Source: Flavobacteriales bacterium UBA1112 (GTDB lineage: Bacteria; Bacteroidota; Bacteroidia; Flavobacteriales_D; Sanyastnellaceae). From it: a stretch of DNA of 29,230 nucleotides. The notes under the pieces were generated by a model, which did not search any database, was not told where the DNA came from, and saw only the letters and a program-made list of their open reading frames with translations. Below, piece by piece: positions 15,379 through 22,648 of the stretch. The stretch covers positions 9,297-38,526 of the forward strand of contig DCBH01000002.1 of the NCBI GenBank assembly GCA_002313415.1, in the 5' to 3' direction. The translations under genes and the position numbers were made by a program. Position 1 is the stretch's first letter. The number at the start of each line of letters is the position of its first letter.

Positions 15379-16065
15379 ATGAATGGTGGACAACCTCTGA
15401 TTGATGCACGTGATTTGCGCAAGACGTACCATGTTGGAGATCAGGTGGTACACGCGTTGGATGGCTTGGATTTGAGCATTCAAGCCAATGAATACGTGGC
15501 CTTGATGGGCCCCTCGGGGTCCGGGAAATCTACGCTGATGAATATGCTTGGGTGCCTCGACCGTCCGACTTCTGGGACGTATGTCCTCAACGACCAGGAT
15601 GTGAGTCTATTGAAAGACGATGCACTGGCGGACATCCGCAATCGTGAAATCGGTTTTGTGTTTCAAACATTTAATTTGCTGCCCAGGTACACGGCCCGCG
15701 AAAATGTCGCATTGCCAATGGTGTATGCCGGGACTCGCAAATCGGCAAGAATGGCACGTGCAGAAGAGGTGCTTCATGAAGTGGGTTTGGGCGATCGGAT
15801 GGATCACCGACCCAACGAGTTAAGTGGCGGACAACGGCAGCGTGTGGCATTGGCGCGGGCCTTGGTCATGAAGCCGAGCATCATTCTGGCTGATGAACCG
15901 ACCGGGAATTTGGACTCTGCGACTTCTCAAGAGGTAATGGAGTTGTTTGGCGACATTCAAAAGGCGGGGAACACGATAATTATTGTGACTCACGAGTCAG
16001 AAATTGCCGCCTATGCTCACCGCACGGTTTGCCTGAAAGACGGACGAGTTGAGTCAGACGAATGA
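15379..16065 (+). CDS. ABC transporter ATP-binding protein (LolD/MacB-like)
   Basis: This is the cytoplasmic ATPase subunit of a membrane ABC system of the LolD/MacB/FtsE-like group, which powers lipoprotein release or efflux of envelope substrates. It has 228 residues. Walker A GPSGSGKST, Q-loop FVFQTFNLLPRYTARENV, signature LSGGQRQRVALARAL, Walker B IILADEPTGNLDS and H-loop IVTHESEIAAYAHR are all intact. The NLLPRYTARENV segment and the LDRPTSGTYVLND region are typical of the group. No FtsX/MacB-type permease gene is adjacent: asnS follows 91 bases later and the CHU-type gene is divergent. Its partner must be encoded elsewhere. A LolD-type role is plausible but not proven. Confidence 0.92.
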   Translation: MNGGQPLIDARDLRKTYHVGDQVVHALDGLDLSIQANEYVALMGPSGSGKSTLMNMLGCLDRPTSGTYVLNDQDVSLLKDDALADIRNREIGFVFQTFNLLPRYTARENVALPMVYAGTRKSARMARAEEVLHEVGLGDRMDHRPNELSGGQRQRVALARALVMKPSIILADEPTGNLDSATSQEVMELFGDIQKAGNTIIIVTHESEIAAYAHRTVCLKDGRVESDE

Positions 16066-16156
16066 CAAGCGAAATTCCTGCTTTCGGCGAGGGGAAGCCG
16101 GGCGCTCTGTCTTTACTTTGTGTGTGGACCCTGACAAGTAGGGAAAAGCCATTGAT

Positions 16157-17605
16157 ATGACGGATTCTCAGACCCCCAAGCGCACGCGCATCTCTCTTTT
16201 GTTGAACGACTCCATGGTTGGACAAAACCTTCGCGTATGTGGATGGGTTCGAACTTTCCGTAACGATCGTTTTCTCGCTGTCAATGACGGATCCACGCTT
16301 CACAATTTGCAGCTGGTGGTGGACAAGGAAACCACGCATTCTGAAATTTTGAAGCAGCTTCATACTGGGGCAGCCATCGAGGCCATGGGTGAGTTGGTTG
16401 AGAGTCAAGGAGGAGGGCAAGCGACAGAACTCAAGGTGACGACATTGCGAATCCTCGGCGGGGCAGATCCAGATGAGTTCCCAATTCAAATGAAGAGACA
16501 CAGCTTGGATTTTCTCCGGGAAAAAGCTCATATGCGCTTCAGAACCAACACATTTGGAGCAGTGTTTCGAGTGCGTCACGCACTTCAATACGCGGTGCAC
16601 ACGTTTTTTCACGAAGGCGGATTCTACCAATTGCACACACCCATCATCACCGGAAGCGATGCGGAAGGAGCGGGGGAGATGTTCCGTGTCACAACTTTGG
16701 ACTTGGACAATCTCCCACGAAATGAGGATGGGACTCTAGATGTGACCCAAGATTTCTTTGGGAAGGAGGCCAATCTCACGGTAAGCGGGCAGTTGGAGGC
16801 GGAGCTCGGAGCCATGGCCCTGGGACAGGTTTATACTTTCGGCCCAACCTTCAGAGCAGAAAATAGCAACACATCTCGCCACTTGGCTGAATTCTGGATG
16901 ATTGAACCGGAAATTGCCTTCGCTGATCTTCAAGACGACATGGCTTTGGCCGAAGACTGCTTGAAGTACGTTTTGACGTATGCCTTGGAAAATTGCGCCG
17001 AAGATTTGGCTTTCCTTGAAAGACGCGAGTTGGATGCAGAGAAACAGTTGCCGCAAGCGGAGCGCCATGAACACCCGCTTCGCAGTCGTTTGCAGGCAGT
17101 GGTGGATGCGCCTTTTGAGCACTTGACTTACACGGAGGTCATCGAGGTTTTGAAGAATTCAAAGCCCTACAAAAAGAAGAAGTTCAAATACCCTGTGGAG
17201 TGGGGAGTGGATTTGCAGAGCGAGCACGAGCGATGGCTTGTCGAGAAGCATGTGGGTGGACCTGTCGTTGTGACTGATTATCCCGCCGGCATCAAGGCTT
17301 TTTACATGCGAACCAATGACGATGGTAAGACTGTGGCCGCGATGGACGTACTGGTCCCAGGAATTGGAGAAATTATCGGGGGCAGTCAACGAGAGGAACG
17401 CTTGGATGTGCTGAAGCGGAAATGCGCTGAGTTCAACATCCCCGAAGAACATGTGTGGTGGTATTTGGAAACCAGGAAGTTTGGTTCAGCTCCACACTGT
17501 GGTTTTGGCATGGGTTTTGAAAGACTTGTGATGTACGTCACCGGCATGACGAACATTCGCGACGTCATTCCCTTCCCAAGAACCCCGCTGAACGCAGAAT
17601 TCTAA
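16157..17605 (+). CDS. asnS: asparaginyl-tRNA synthetase
   Basis: AsnS charges tRNA-Asn with asparagine in the cytoplasm; it is a class II, subclass IIb synthetase. The N-terminal OB fold (about residues 20-100, with VCGWVRTFRNDRFLAVNDGS) binds the anticodon. The catalytic core has HTPIITGSDAEGAGEMF, motif 2 FGPTFRAENSNTSRHLAEFW and motif 3 GFGMGFERLVMYVTG. Its end IPFPRTPLNAEF matches the family C-terminus. The length of 482 residues is normal. rpoN begins 3 bases after the stop, so the two are probably cotranscribed. A weak -7-like TTACTTTG lies about 40 bases upstream. Confidence 0.97.
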   Translation: MTDSQTPKRTRISLLLNDSMVGQNLRVCGWVRTFRNDRFLAVNDGSTLHNLQLVVDKETTHSEILKQLHTGAAIEAMGELVESQGGGQATELKVTTLRILGGADPDEFPIQMKRHSLDFLREKAHMRFRTNTFGAVFRVRHALQYAVHTFFHEGGFYQLHTPIITGSDAEGAGEMFRVTTLDLDNLPRNEDGTLDVTQDFFGKEANLTVSGQLEAELGAMALGQVYTFGPTFRAENSNTSRHLAEFWMIEPEIAFADLQDDMALAEDCLKYVLTYALENCAEDLAFLERRELDAEKQLPQAERHEHPLRSRLQAVVDAPFEHLTYTEVIEVLKNSKPYKKKKFKYPVEWGVDLQSEHERWLVEKHVGGPVVVTDYPAGIKAFYMRTNDDGKTVAAMDVLVPGIGEIIGGSQREERLDVLKRKCAEFNIPEEHVWWYLETRKFGSAPHCGFGMGFERLVMYVTGMTNIRDVIPFPRTPLNAEF

Positions 17606-17608
17606 CAC

Positions 17609-19075
17609 ATGCTCAAACAGAGTCTTCAGCAAAAGCTTCTCCAAAAGCTTTCTCCCCAGCAGATTCAATTGATGAAGCTGTTGCAGGTGCCGACGTTGGA
17701 GCTCGAGGCACGGATTAAGCAAGAAATGGAGGCCAATCCAGCTTTGGAGGAGGGTGTAGATCGCGAGGAGATGCAAGACGACTTGGACCCACAAGATGAA
17801 GAGACGTCAGAATCCTTGGAAGATTTTGACTTTGATGAATATCTCGATGACGAAACCCCGGATTATCAATTGAGTATCCACAATTACGGTGCAGATGTCG
17901 AAGACAAGGACATTCCTTTAGGCAGTGGCGCGTCGTTCAGGGAATTGTTGGCAGATCAGTTGGGTTTGTTGGATGTTTCTCGAGAACTGCGCGCACTGGC
18001 GGAACACGTGATTGGTCACCTCGACGACGCTGGGTATTTGCGTCGAGATTTGGAAAGCATTGTAAATGATCTTGCGTTCACTCAGGGTGTCGATGTCCCT
18101 CAATCCCGGCTGGAGGAGGCGTTGGCGGTGGTTCAAACGTTGGATCCTGCTGGAATAGGTGCGCGAGATTTGCAGGAGTGCTTGGCTCTTCAGATCGCGC
18201 GGAAGCGAGAGGAGAAACCGGCGGATGACCCCAGACAAAAGCCCCTTCAACTTGCCTCGGCCTTGCTCAGTGAACACTACGAGGCCTTTACCAAAAAGCA
18301 CTACGGCAAACTTCAAACTGCATTGAATCTCAGTGAGGAAGAGCTGAAAACTGCGTTGGACGAACTCACGCGTCTGAATCCCAAGCCGGGCAACGCAGGA
18401 AGCGAGTCCACTCGCGTGGTTCACCATGTGATTCCAGATTTTCTGCTCTCAGTCGATGGGGATGACATTGTCTTGCAGCTGAATGGGCGAAATGCACCTG
18501 AGTTGCGAGTGAGCCGCACGTACCGCGAAATGATGGACACGTATGCGCAGGGTGGAAAGCAGGACAAGTCGACGCGTGAAGCGTTGCTTTTTGTCAAGCA
18601 AAAAGTTGATGCTGCGAAGTGGTTTGTGGATGCCATTGCGCAGCGTCAAAAAACCTTGACACAGACCATGCAAGCCATCGTGGAGCACCAGCGTGCCTAT
18701 TTTCTCAGTGGCGATGAGGTTGATTTGAAGCCCATGATCTTGAAAGACATTGCCGAGCGCATTGATATGGATATCAGCACAGTTTCACGTGTGGCAAACA
18801 GCAAGTACGTTCAGACACCGTATGGCACCCTCTCATTGAAGTCGTTTTTCTCTGAAGGAATCAGCACCGACAGTGGGGAAGAGGTCAGTTCTCGCGAGGT
18901 GAAGAAGATTTTGAAAGATGCGATTGACGAGGAGGACAAGCGCAAGCCACTTTCGGATGAAAAACTCGGTGTCCTTCTCAATGCCAAAGGTTACAACATC
19001 GCGCGACGCACTGTGGCCAAATACAGAGAGCAACTTGGACTGCCTGTGGCACGACTTCGTAAAGAACTGCAATGA
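17609..19075 (+). CDS. rpoN: RNA polymerase sigma-54 factor
   Basis: This is the alternative sigma factor that directs RNA polymerase to -24/-12 promoters, opened by AAA+ enhancer-binding activators. Region I is the Gln/Leu-rich start (LQQKLLQKLSPQQIQLMKLL), followed by an acidic region II (about residues 46-90). The core-binding domain comes next. The HTH region includes MDISTVSRVANSKYVQTP and LSLKSFFSEG. The C-terminal RpoN box ARRTVAKYRE at about residues 465-474 recognises the -24 element. The length of 488 residues is normal. The 3-base gap from asnS and the ATGA overlap with the next gene indicate one transcription unit. No activator gene and no convincing -24/-12 promoter lie in the window. 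Confidence 0.97.
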   Translation: MLKQSLQQKLLQKLSPQQIQLMKLLQVPTLELEARIKQEMEANPALEEGVDREEMQDDLDPQDEETSESLEDFDFDEYLDDETPDYQLSIHNYGADVEDKDIPLGSGASFRELLADQLGLLDVSRELRALAEHVIGHLDDAGYLRRDLESIVNDLAFTQGVDVPQSRLEEALAVVQTLDPAGIGARDLQECLALQIARKREEKPADDPRQKPLQLASALLSEHYEAFTKKHYGKLQTALNLSEEELKTALDELTRLNPKPGNAGSESTRVVHHVIPDFLLSVDGDDIVLQLNGRNAPELRVSRTYREMMDTYAQGGKQDKSTREALLFVKQKVDAAKWFVDAIAQRQKTLTQTMQAIVEHQRAYFLSGDEVDLKPMILKDIAERIDMDISTVSRVANSKYVQTPYGTLSLKSFFSEGISTDSGEEVSSREVKKILKDAIDEEDKRKPLSDEKLGVLLNAKGYNIARRTVAKYREQLGLPVARLRKELQ

Positions 19076-19674
19076 CGAAGCTCGCCAATCTGGTAAGTGT
19101 GGTGTTGCACCCGCTTTGCATGCCTTTGCTTACTCTGGGCTTGTTGTTGGCGACTGATGGGTATCTCACGCATCGCATGGCCCTGTTTTCCTATCTCTTT
19201 GTCTTGCTGTTGATCAACACTTTGGCGCCAGCGATTTCGATGTTTATTCTTAAAAAAAGAGGAATCATCAGTGATTGGGATATCCGCATGAGACGTGAGC
19301 GGCCTTGGCCCTTTTTGTTGGTATTCGCCTATTACCTGATGGCCTACGTTTTGGTGGTGAAAAGCACGGCGGTCGAGGTTCCATTGTTCTATCGAAACGT
19401 ATTGCTCTCGCTTGTCGTGGCCATTGCTTTTGCATGGATTGTCACTTGGAAAATCAAAATCAGCATGCACATGCTCGCTCAAGGCGGCATCATGGGTGTG
19501 TACCTTCATGTGGCGATGACAGACCAAATTTGGAGTCTCAGTTGGATTTCGGCTCTCATTCTAAGCGCGGGTCTTGTGGGTTGGAGTCGACAGCATCTGG
19601 GTGCACATACGTCGGGTGAATTGTACCTGGGCTATGTCCTTGGTGTCACTTCGGTGTGGTTCACTCTCTTTTAA
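19072..19674 (+). CDS. degenerate PAP2-like membrane protein
   Basis: The 200-residue integral membrane protein has about six hydrophobic segments. Residual phosphatidic acid phosphatase type 2 motifs are visible. RRERPWP (about 74-80) is a remnant of KX6RP. Ser131 and His133 lie where PSGH would be, in a changed sequence context. SRQHLGAHTSGE (172-183) keeps the SR-X5-H of the third motif but has Glu in place of Asp. If active it would dephosphorylate a lipid phosphate such as undecaprenyl pyrophosphate, but the altered motifs leave activity open. It overlaps rpoN by ATGA, and its 3' end overlaps the convergent galE by 14 bases. Confidence 0.75.
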   Translation: MTKLANLVSVVLHPLCMPLLTLGLLLATDGYLTHRMALFSYLFVLLLINTLAPAISMFILKKRGIISDWDIRMRRERPWPFLLVFAYYLMAYVLVVKSTAVEVPLFYRNVLLSLVVAIAFAWIVTWKIKISMHMLAQGGIMGVYLHVAMTDQIWSLSWISALILSAGLVGWSRQHLGAHTSGELYLGYVLGVTSVWFTLF

Positions 19675-20713
19675 GCGTCTGCTGCCATTTCCAAGCATCG
19701 GCCAGCGAAGTCTCTAAACTGCGCTTGGTTGTCCACCCCAATTCTTCACGTGCCCGAGAGGCATTGGCCCAAATGGATACCACATCTCCACTTCGTCGTT
19801 CTCCCATGACGTAGGGTACAGCCTCTCCAGTTACATGCTCAAATGCCTTGATGACTTCGAGCACGGAAGCTCCTTTTCCGGTTCCCAAATTGAATGGACG
19901 TACCACCGAGGACGCAGTCTTTTGGGCAAAACACCACTGCAAGGCTGCGACGTGCGCCTCTGCCAAATCCATCACATGCAGATAATCGCGAATGCATGTG
20001 CCGTCAGGAGTGGGGTAGTCGCCACCGAAGACTGTTAGACGGTCTCTGACTCCTGCGACGGCTTGAGTTAGAAAGGGAACCAAATTGTTTGGTACTCCCC
20101 GGGGGAGTTCTCCGATGATGGCGCTGGGATGAGCGCCAATTGGATTGAAGTAGCGCAAGAGTGCAATGCGTTCTTGGTTTTGAGCGGCGGCGTGGTCTCG
20201 CAACACTCGTTCGGAGGCTTGCTTGGTCCATCCGTAGGGTGATTCGGCTTCTTGGAATGGAGTGCCTTCATCTACCGGGACGTGAACGGGTTCTCCGTAG
20301 ACAGTGCAACTTGAGGAGAAGACAATGTGCCTGATTTCAAATTCTCTTGCCACATGCAGGAGTGTACCCAAACCTCCCACGTTGTTTGAAGCATACATGG
20401 CGGGATGATTTACGCTTTCTCCTACAGATTTTTGTGCGGCAAAGTGGAGGATTCCTCGAATTGGATTTCCCGCTTCAATGAAATCTTGAAAAAGGGCATG
20501 CAATCGTGTTGCATCTCGCACATCAATGGTATGGAAGGGAACCTCTTGGCTGCAAAGCTTCTGGATGCCCCTAACCGCCTGCATGTTGGAGTTTTGCAAG
20601 TTGTCGACGAGCACAGGCGTATAACCAGCATTTTGCAAGGCCACTGCCGAATGGCTGCCAACGTATCCTGCGCCGCCGGTCACCAACACATGGGGCTTTT
20701 TGTCTTGGCTCAT
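19661..20713 (-). CDS. galE: UDP-glucose 4-epimerase
   Basis: GalE interconverts UDP-glucose and UDP-galactose (and often the N-acetyl forms), supplying precursors for polysaccharide and lipopolysaccharide. The cytoplasmic extended short-chain dehydrogenase has 350 residues. The NAD-binding VTGGAGYVGSH is at residues 11-21, VFSSSCTVYGEP supplies the Ser, and the catalytic YGWTK (Tyr-x-x-x-Lys) follows. RYFNPIGAHPS, GDYPTPDGTCIRDYLHVMDLA and FNLGTGKG are all family-typical. It has its own divergent promoter and a TAGATTCG -7-like box only 4 bases before the ATG. Its stop overlaps the convergent PAP2-like gene. Confidence 0.96.
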   Translation of the reverse strand: MSQDKKPHVLVTGGAGYVGSHSAVALQNAGYTPVLVDNLQNSNMQAVRGIQKLCSQEVPFHTIDVRDATRLHALFQDFIEAGNPIRGILHFAAQKSVGESVNHPAMYASNNVGGLGTLLHVAREFEIRHIVFSSSCTVYGEPVHVPVDEGTPFQEAESPYGWTKQASERVLRDHAAAQNQERIALLRYFNPIGAHPSAIIGELPRGVPNNLVPFLTQAVAGVRDRLTVFGGDYPTPDGTCIRDYLHVMDLAEAHVAALQWCFAQKTASSVVRPFNLGTGKGASVLEVIKAFEHVTGEAVPYVMGERRSGDVVSIWANASRAREELGWTTKRSLETSLADAWKWQQTLKRE

Positions 20714-20717
20714 GCTG

Positions 20718-20725
20718 CGAATCTA
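20718..20725 (-). promoter_or_regulatory. Putative -7 box of galE
   Basis: TAGATTCG (minus strand) differs from TAnnTTTG at one base and ends 4 bases before the ATG at 20713. A TTA, not TTG, lies 19 bases upstream. It implies a nearly leaderless galE transcript. Confidence 0.45.
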
Positions 20726-20744
20726 CATCGGACCTCTGTGGATG

Positions 20745-20752
20745 TAACTTTT
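20745..20752 (+). promoter_or_regulatory. Putative -7 box of the HPt-protein gene
   Basis: TAACTTTT resembles TAnnTTTG except at the last base. It ends 2 bases before the first ATG at 20755 and 26 before the alternative ATG at 20779. If it is used, either the transcript is leaderless or translation starts at the second ATG. Confidence 0.3.
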
Positions 20753-20754
20753 TT

Positions 20755-21168
20755 ATGCTGGAACTCGTAGTCCCACACATGAACCGGCACTACGACCTGA
20801 CATATCTCAACCATGTGTTTCACGGTAATGAGTCAATGGTTCATGAAATTGTCCAGCTTTTTCTGATTCAAGCCCCTCAGTATGGGCACGACATGACTTC
20901 GTGCATTCGTCAGGCAAGGTGGTCTGATTTGCACCCTCTCGCTCACAAGATGAAGTCAAGTGTGAACATGCTGGGCATGGCAGGCCTGGTTACCCTCATT
21001 TTAGACATTGAGCACACGAGTAAATTTGGAAAAAACCCTTCCAAACTTCCAGGGTTGGTGTCTGAATTGACCAGTGAAATGGAGGTGGTATGCGAGGTCC
21101 TTTCAAAAGATTTGAGAGAAACGTCGCTTGGCCGTGAGTTTCAATCAAAACGCCTGCGTCGCGCATAA
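20755..21168 (+). CDS. HPt-domain phosphotransfer protein
   Basis: This small cytoplasmic protein of 137 residues (129 if the ATG at 20779 is used) consists mostly of a histidine phosphotransfer four-helix domain. DLTYLNHVFHGNESMVHEIV forms the first helix. LHPLAHKMKSSVNMLGMAGL holds the phosphoaccepting His in the pattern H-K-x-K-S-S-x-x-x-x-G, close to the usual AHKLKGSS. IEHTSKFGK follows on the next helix. A basic C-terminal tail ends it. HPt proteins relay phosphate between a hybrid kinase and a response regulator, neither of which is encoded nearby. The DUF4301 gene follows 31 bases later with its own -7 box. Confidence 0.82.
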   Translation: MLELVVPHMNRHYDLTYLNHVFHGNESMVHEIVQLFLIQAPQYGHDMTSCIRQARWSDLHPLAHKMKSSVNMLGMAGLVTLILDIEHTSKFGKNPSKLPGLVSELTSEMEVVCEVLSKDLRETSLGREFQSKRLRRA

Positions 21169-21187
21169 TATTCGCAGAGCCTGAGCG

Positions 21188-21195
21188 TACCTTCG
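21188..21195 (+). promoter_or_regulatory. Putative -7 box of the DUF4301 gene
   Basis: TACCTTCG lies 4 bases before the ATG at 21200 and differs from TAnnTTTG at one base. No TTG is found at the -33 distance. The arrangement is the same as for galE and the 15379 ABC gene. Confidence 0.4.
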
Positions 21196-21199
21196 AAGC

Positions 21200-22573
21200 A
21201 TGGAAGCATCGGAGGAATCGCTTTTTCAATTGTCTCTTGAAGAGTGCCGATTGCGGTTTTCACATCCAATCCAAGGAGTGGATGTCGTCCGTCCATGCAC
21301 AGTTGGTGATGGCGTCGAACAGTGGAGCTCAGATCAAGTTGCCAAGCTCAGTGAAAGTTGGGATGGCAACATGGCAGATCAATGTGGGTTGTGGGTTCCG
21401 GCTTCTGGGGAAGCCACTCGCATGTTCAGTTTTTTGCAAACCGATGAGCAAGCTCAGGTCAAATTGTGGGAATCTGTTGATCGCATCGCTTTCGGAAAAA
21501 CATGGAAGGCAGCGGTTCAGGCTCGATACGGCTCCATGAAAACAGCAAGTGCAAAACAAGCGTGTGAGGTGTTGTGGCATGAGGTGGATGAGGGACGTAT
21601 GCCTAAGGGAATCGTCCCATTTCACTGCGATGGTGACGAAGTGGAAAATGCATTTGACGCCCACATTGCCATGTGGGAAATGCTCTTTCCGGAACGAGGA
21701 AAAGTGTGGTTCACCGTTTCTGATGCCAAACAACATGAAATTGAAAAGCATTTGTCGGGAACCAACGTTCATGTGCGCTGGCATTTGCTGCAACAGGACC
21801 CCAAAACAGATGTTCCCATTTTGACAAATGGTGGGGATTGGCTGACAGATTCTGCGGGTGAAATTGTCCGTCGTCGAGGTGGACATGGCGCCCTGCTTCC
21901 CCTAATTCAGGGATTAAACGTGCCGATGCTTGTCATTCGCAACATTGACAACGCTCCATCTCCGAGCTTGCGATCCTTGCGCGTGAAGTGGACTCGCGCG
22001 ATGTTATCGGTTTCTCAGGTTTGGTCTGAGGAACGGGAGCGCCTTTGTACTTTGTTGATAGGGAAATCAGTGGCTCCCAAGTCCGTTGTTGAATGGTTAA
22101 ATGCCTCCGGTGCTGGTCTTGATCTCAATGCAGAGCTTTCTACGTCAGATGCTCAGGCTTGGTTGAATCGTCCCATGCGTTTGGTTGGTGTCGTACGAAA
22201 TGAAGGTCAGCCGGGTGGCGGCCCGTATTGGGTTCGTATTCATTCAGGTCTCGATGCCGGTTTGATTCGTCCACAAATCGTCGAATCCATTGAGTTTGGT
22301 GAACAGCATAAATCTGTCATGAAAAGTGCAACACACTTTAATCCTGTGGATATGGTCTGCATGTTCCGTTCAGGTCAGCAGTTGGGACCTTACGTTGATT
22401 CGTCGCGGTTCATGATGGCCACCAAGACAGTACAAGGGCATTTGGTCAAGGTGTTGGAATATCCAGGTCTGTGGAATGGAGGCATGTCTGGTTGGCTTAC
22501 GAGGTTTGTAGAAATTCCCTCTTCGTGTTCTCAACCCGTGAAGACGGCACTGGATTTAATCGACCGGAAATAA
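21200..22573 (+). CDS. DUF4301 family protein
   Basis: The 457-residue cytoplasmic protein belongs to a family largely restricted to Bacteroidota and without a defined function. Conserved blocks are VPASGEATRMF (residues 66-76), MPKGIVPFH (134-142), VWFTVSD (169-174), RRRGGHGAL (224-232) and RNIDN (247-251). SG-x-x-TRM followed later by PKG resembles the nucleotide-binding start (GG-x-GTRM) and lysine motif of sugar nucleotidyltransferases, although the spacing of about 60 residues is unusual. A role in nucleotide-sugar chemistry is therefore possible, and galE lies just upstream on the other strand; both points are inference. No signal peptide or membrane helix is evident. A terminator lies just beyond its stop. 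Confidence 0.85.
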   Translation: MEASEESLFQLSLEECRLRFSHPIQGVDVVRPCTVGDGVEQWSSDQVAKLSESWDGNMADQCGLWVPASGEATRMFSFLQTDEQAQVKLWESVDRIAFGKTWKAAVQARYGSMKTASAKQACEVLWHEVDEGRMPKGIVPFHCDGDEVENAFDAHIAMWEMLFPERGKVWFTVSDAKQHEIEKHLSGTNVHVRWHLLQQDPKTDVPILTNGGDWLTDSAGEIVRRRGGHGALLPLIQGLNVPMLVIRNIDNAPSPSLRSLRVKWTRAMLSVSQVWSEERERLCTLLIGKSVAPKSVVEWLNASGAGLDLNAELSTSDAQAWLNRPMRLVGVVRNEGQPGGGPYWVRIHSGLDAGLIRPQIVESIEFGEQHKSVMKSATHFNPVDMVCMFRSGQQLGPYVDSSRFMMATKTVQGHLVKVLEYPGLWNGGMSGWLTRFVEIPSSCSQPVKTALDLIDRK

Positions 22574-22577
22574 TTGC

Positions 22578-22616
22578 AAAAAAAACGGCCCGAACCTGAT
22601 TGGGTTCGAGCCGTTT
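22578..22616 (-). terminator. Intrinsic terminator of the T9SS type A gene
   Basis: A long stem (22583-22596 with 22603-22616, with one C-A mismatch) closes a six-base loop. Read on the minus strand it is followed by eight T, so it ends the secreted-protein gene that stops at 22649. On the plus strand the following CGTTTGC is only weakly T-rich, so it may terminate the DUF4301 gene less efficiently. Confidence 0.8.
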
Positions 22617-22648
22617 CGTTTGCTGTTCAATGTTCTTGAGGCGGGGAA

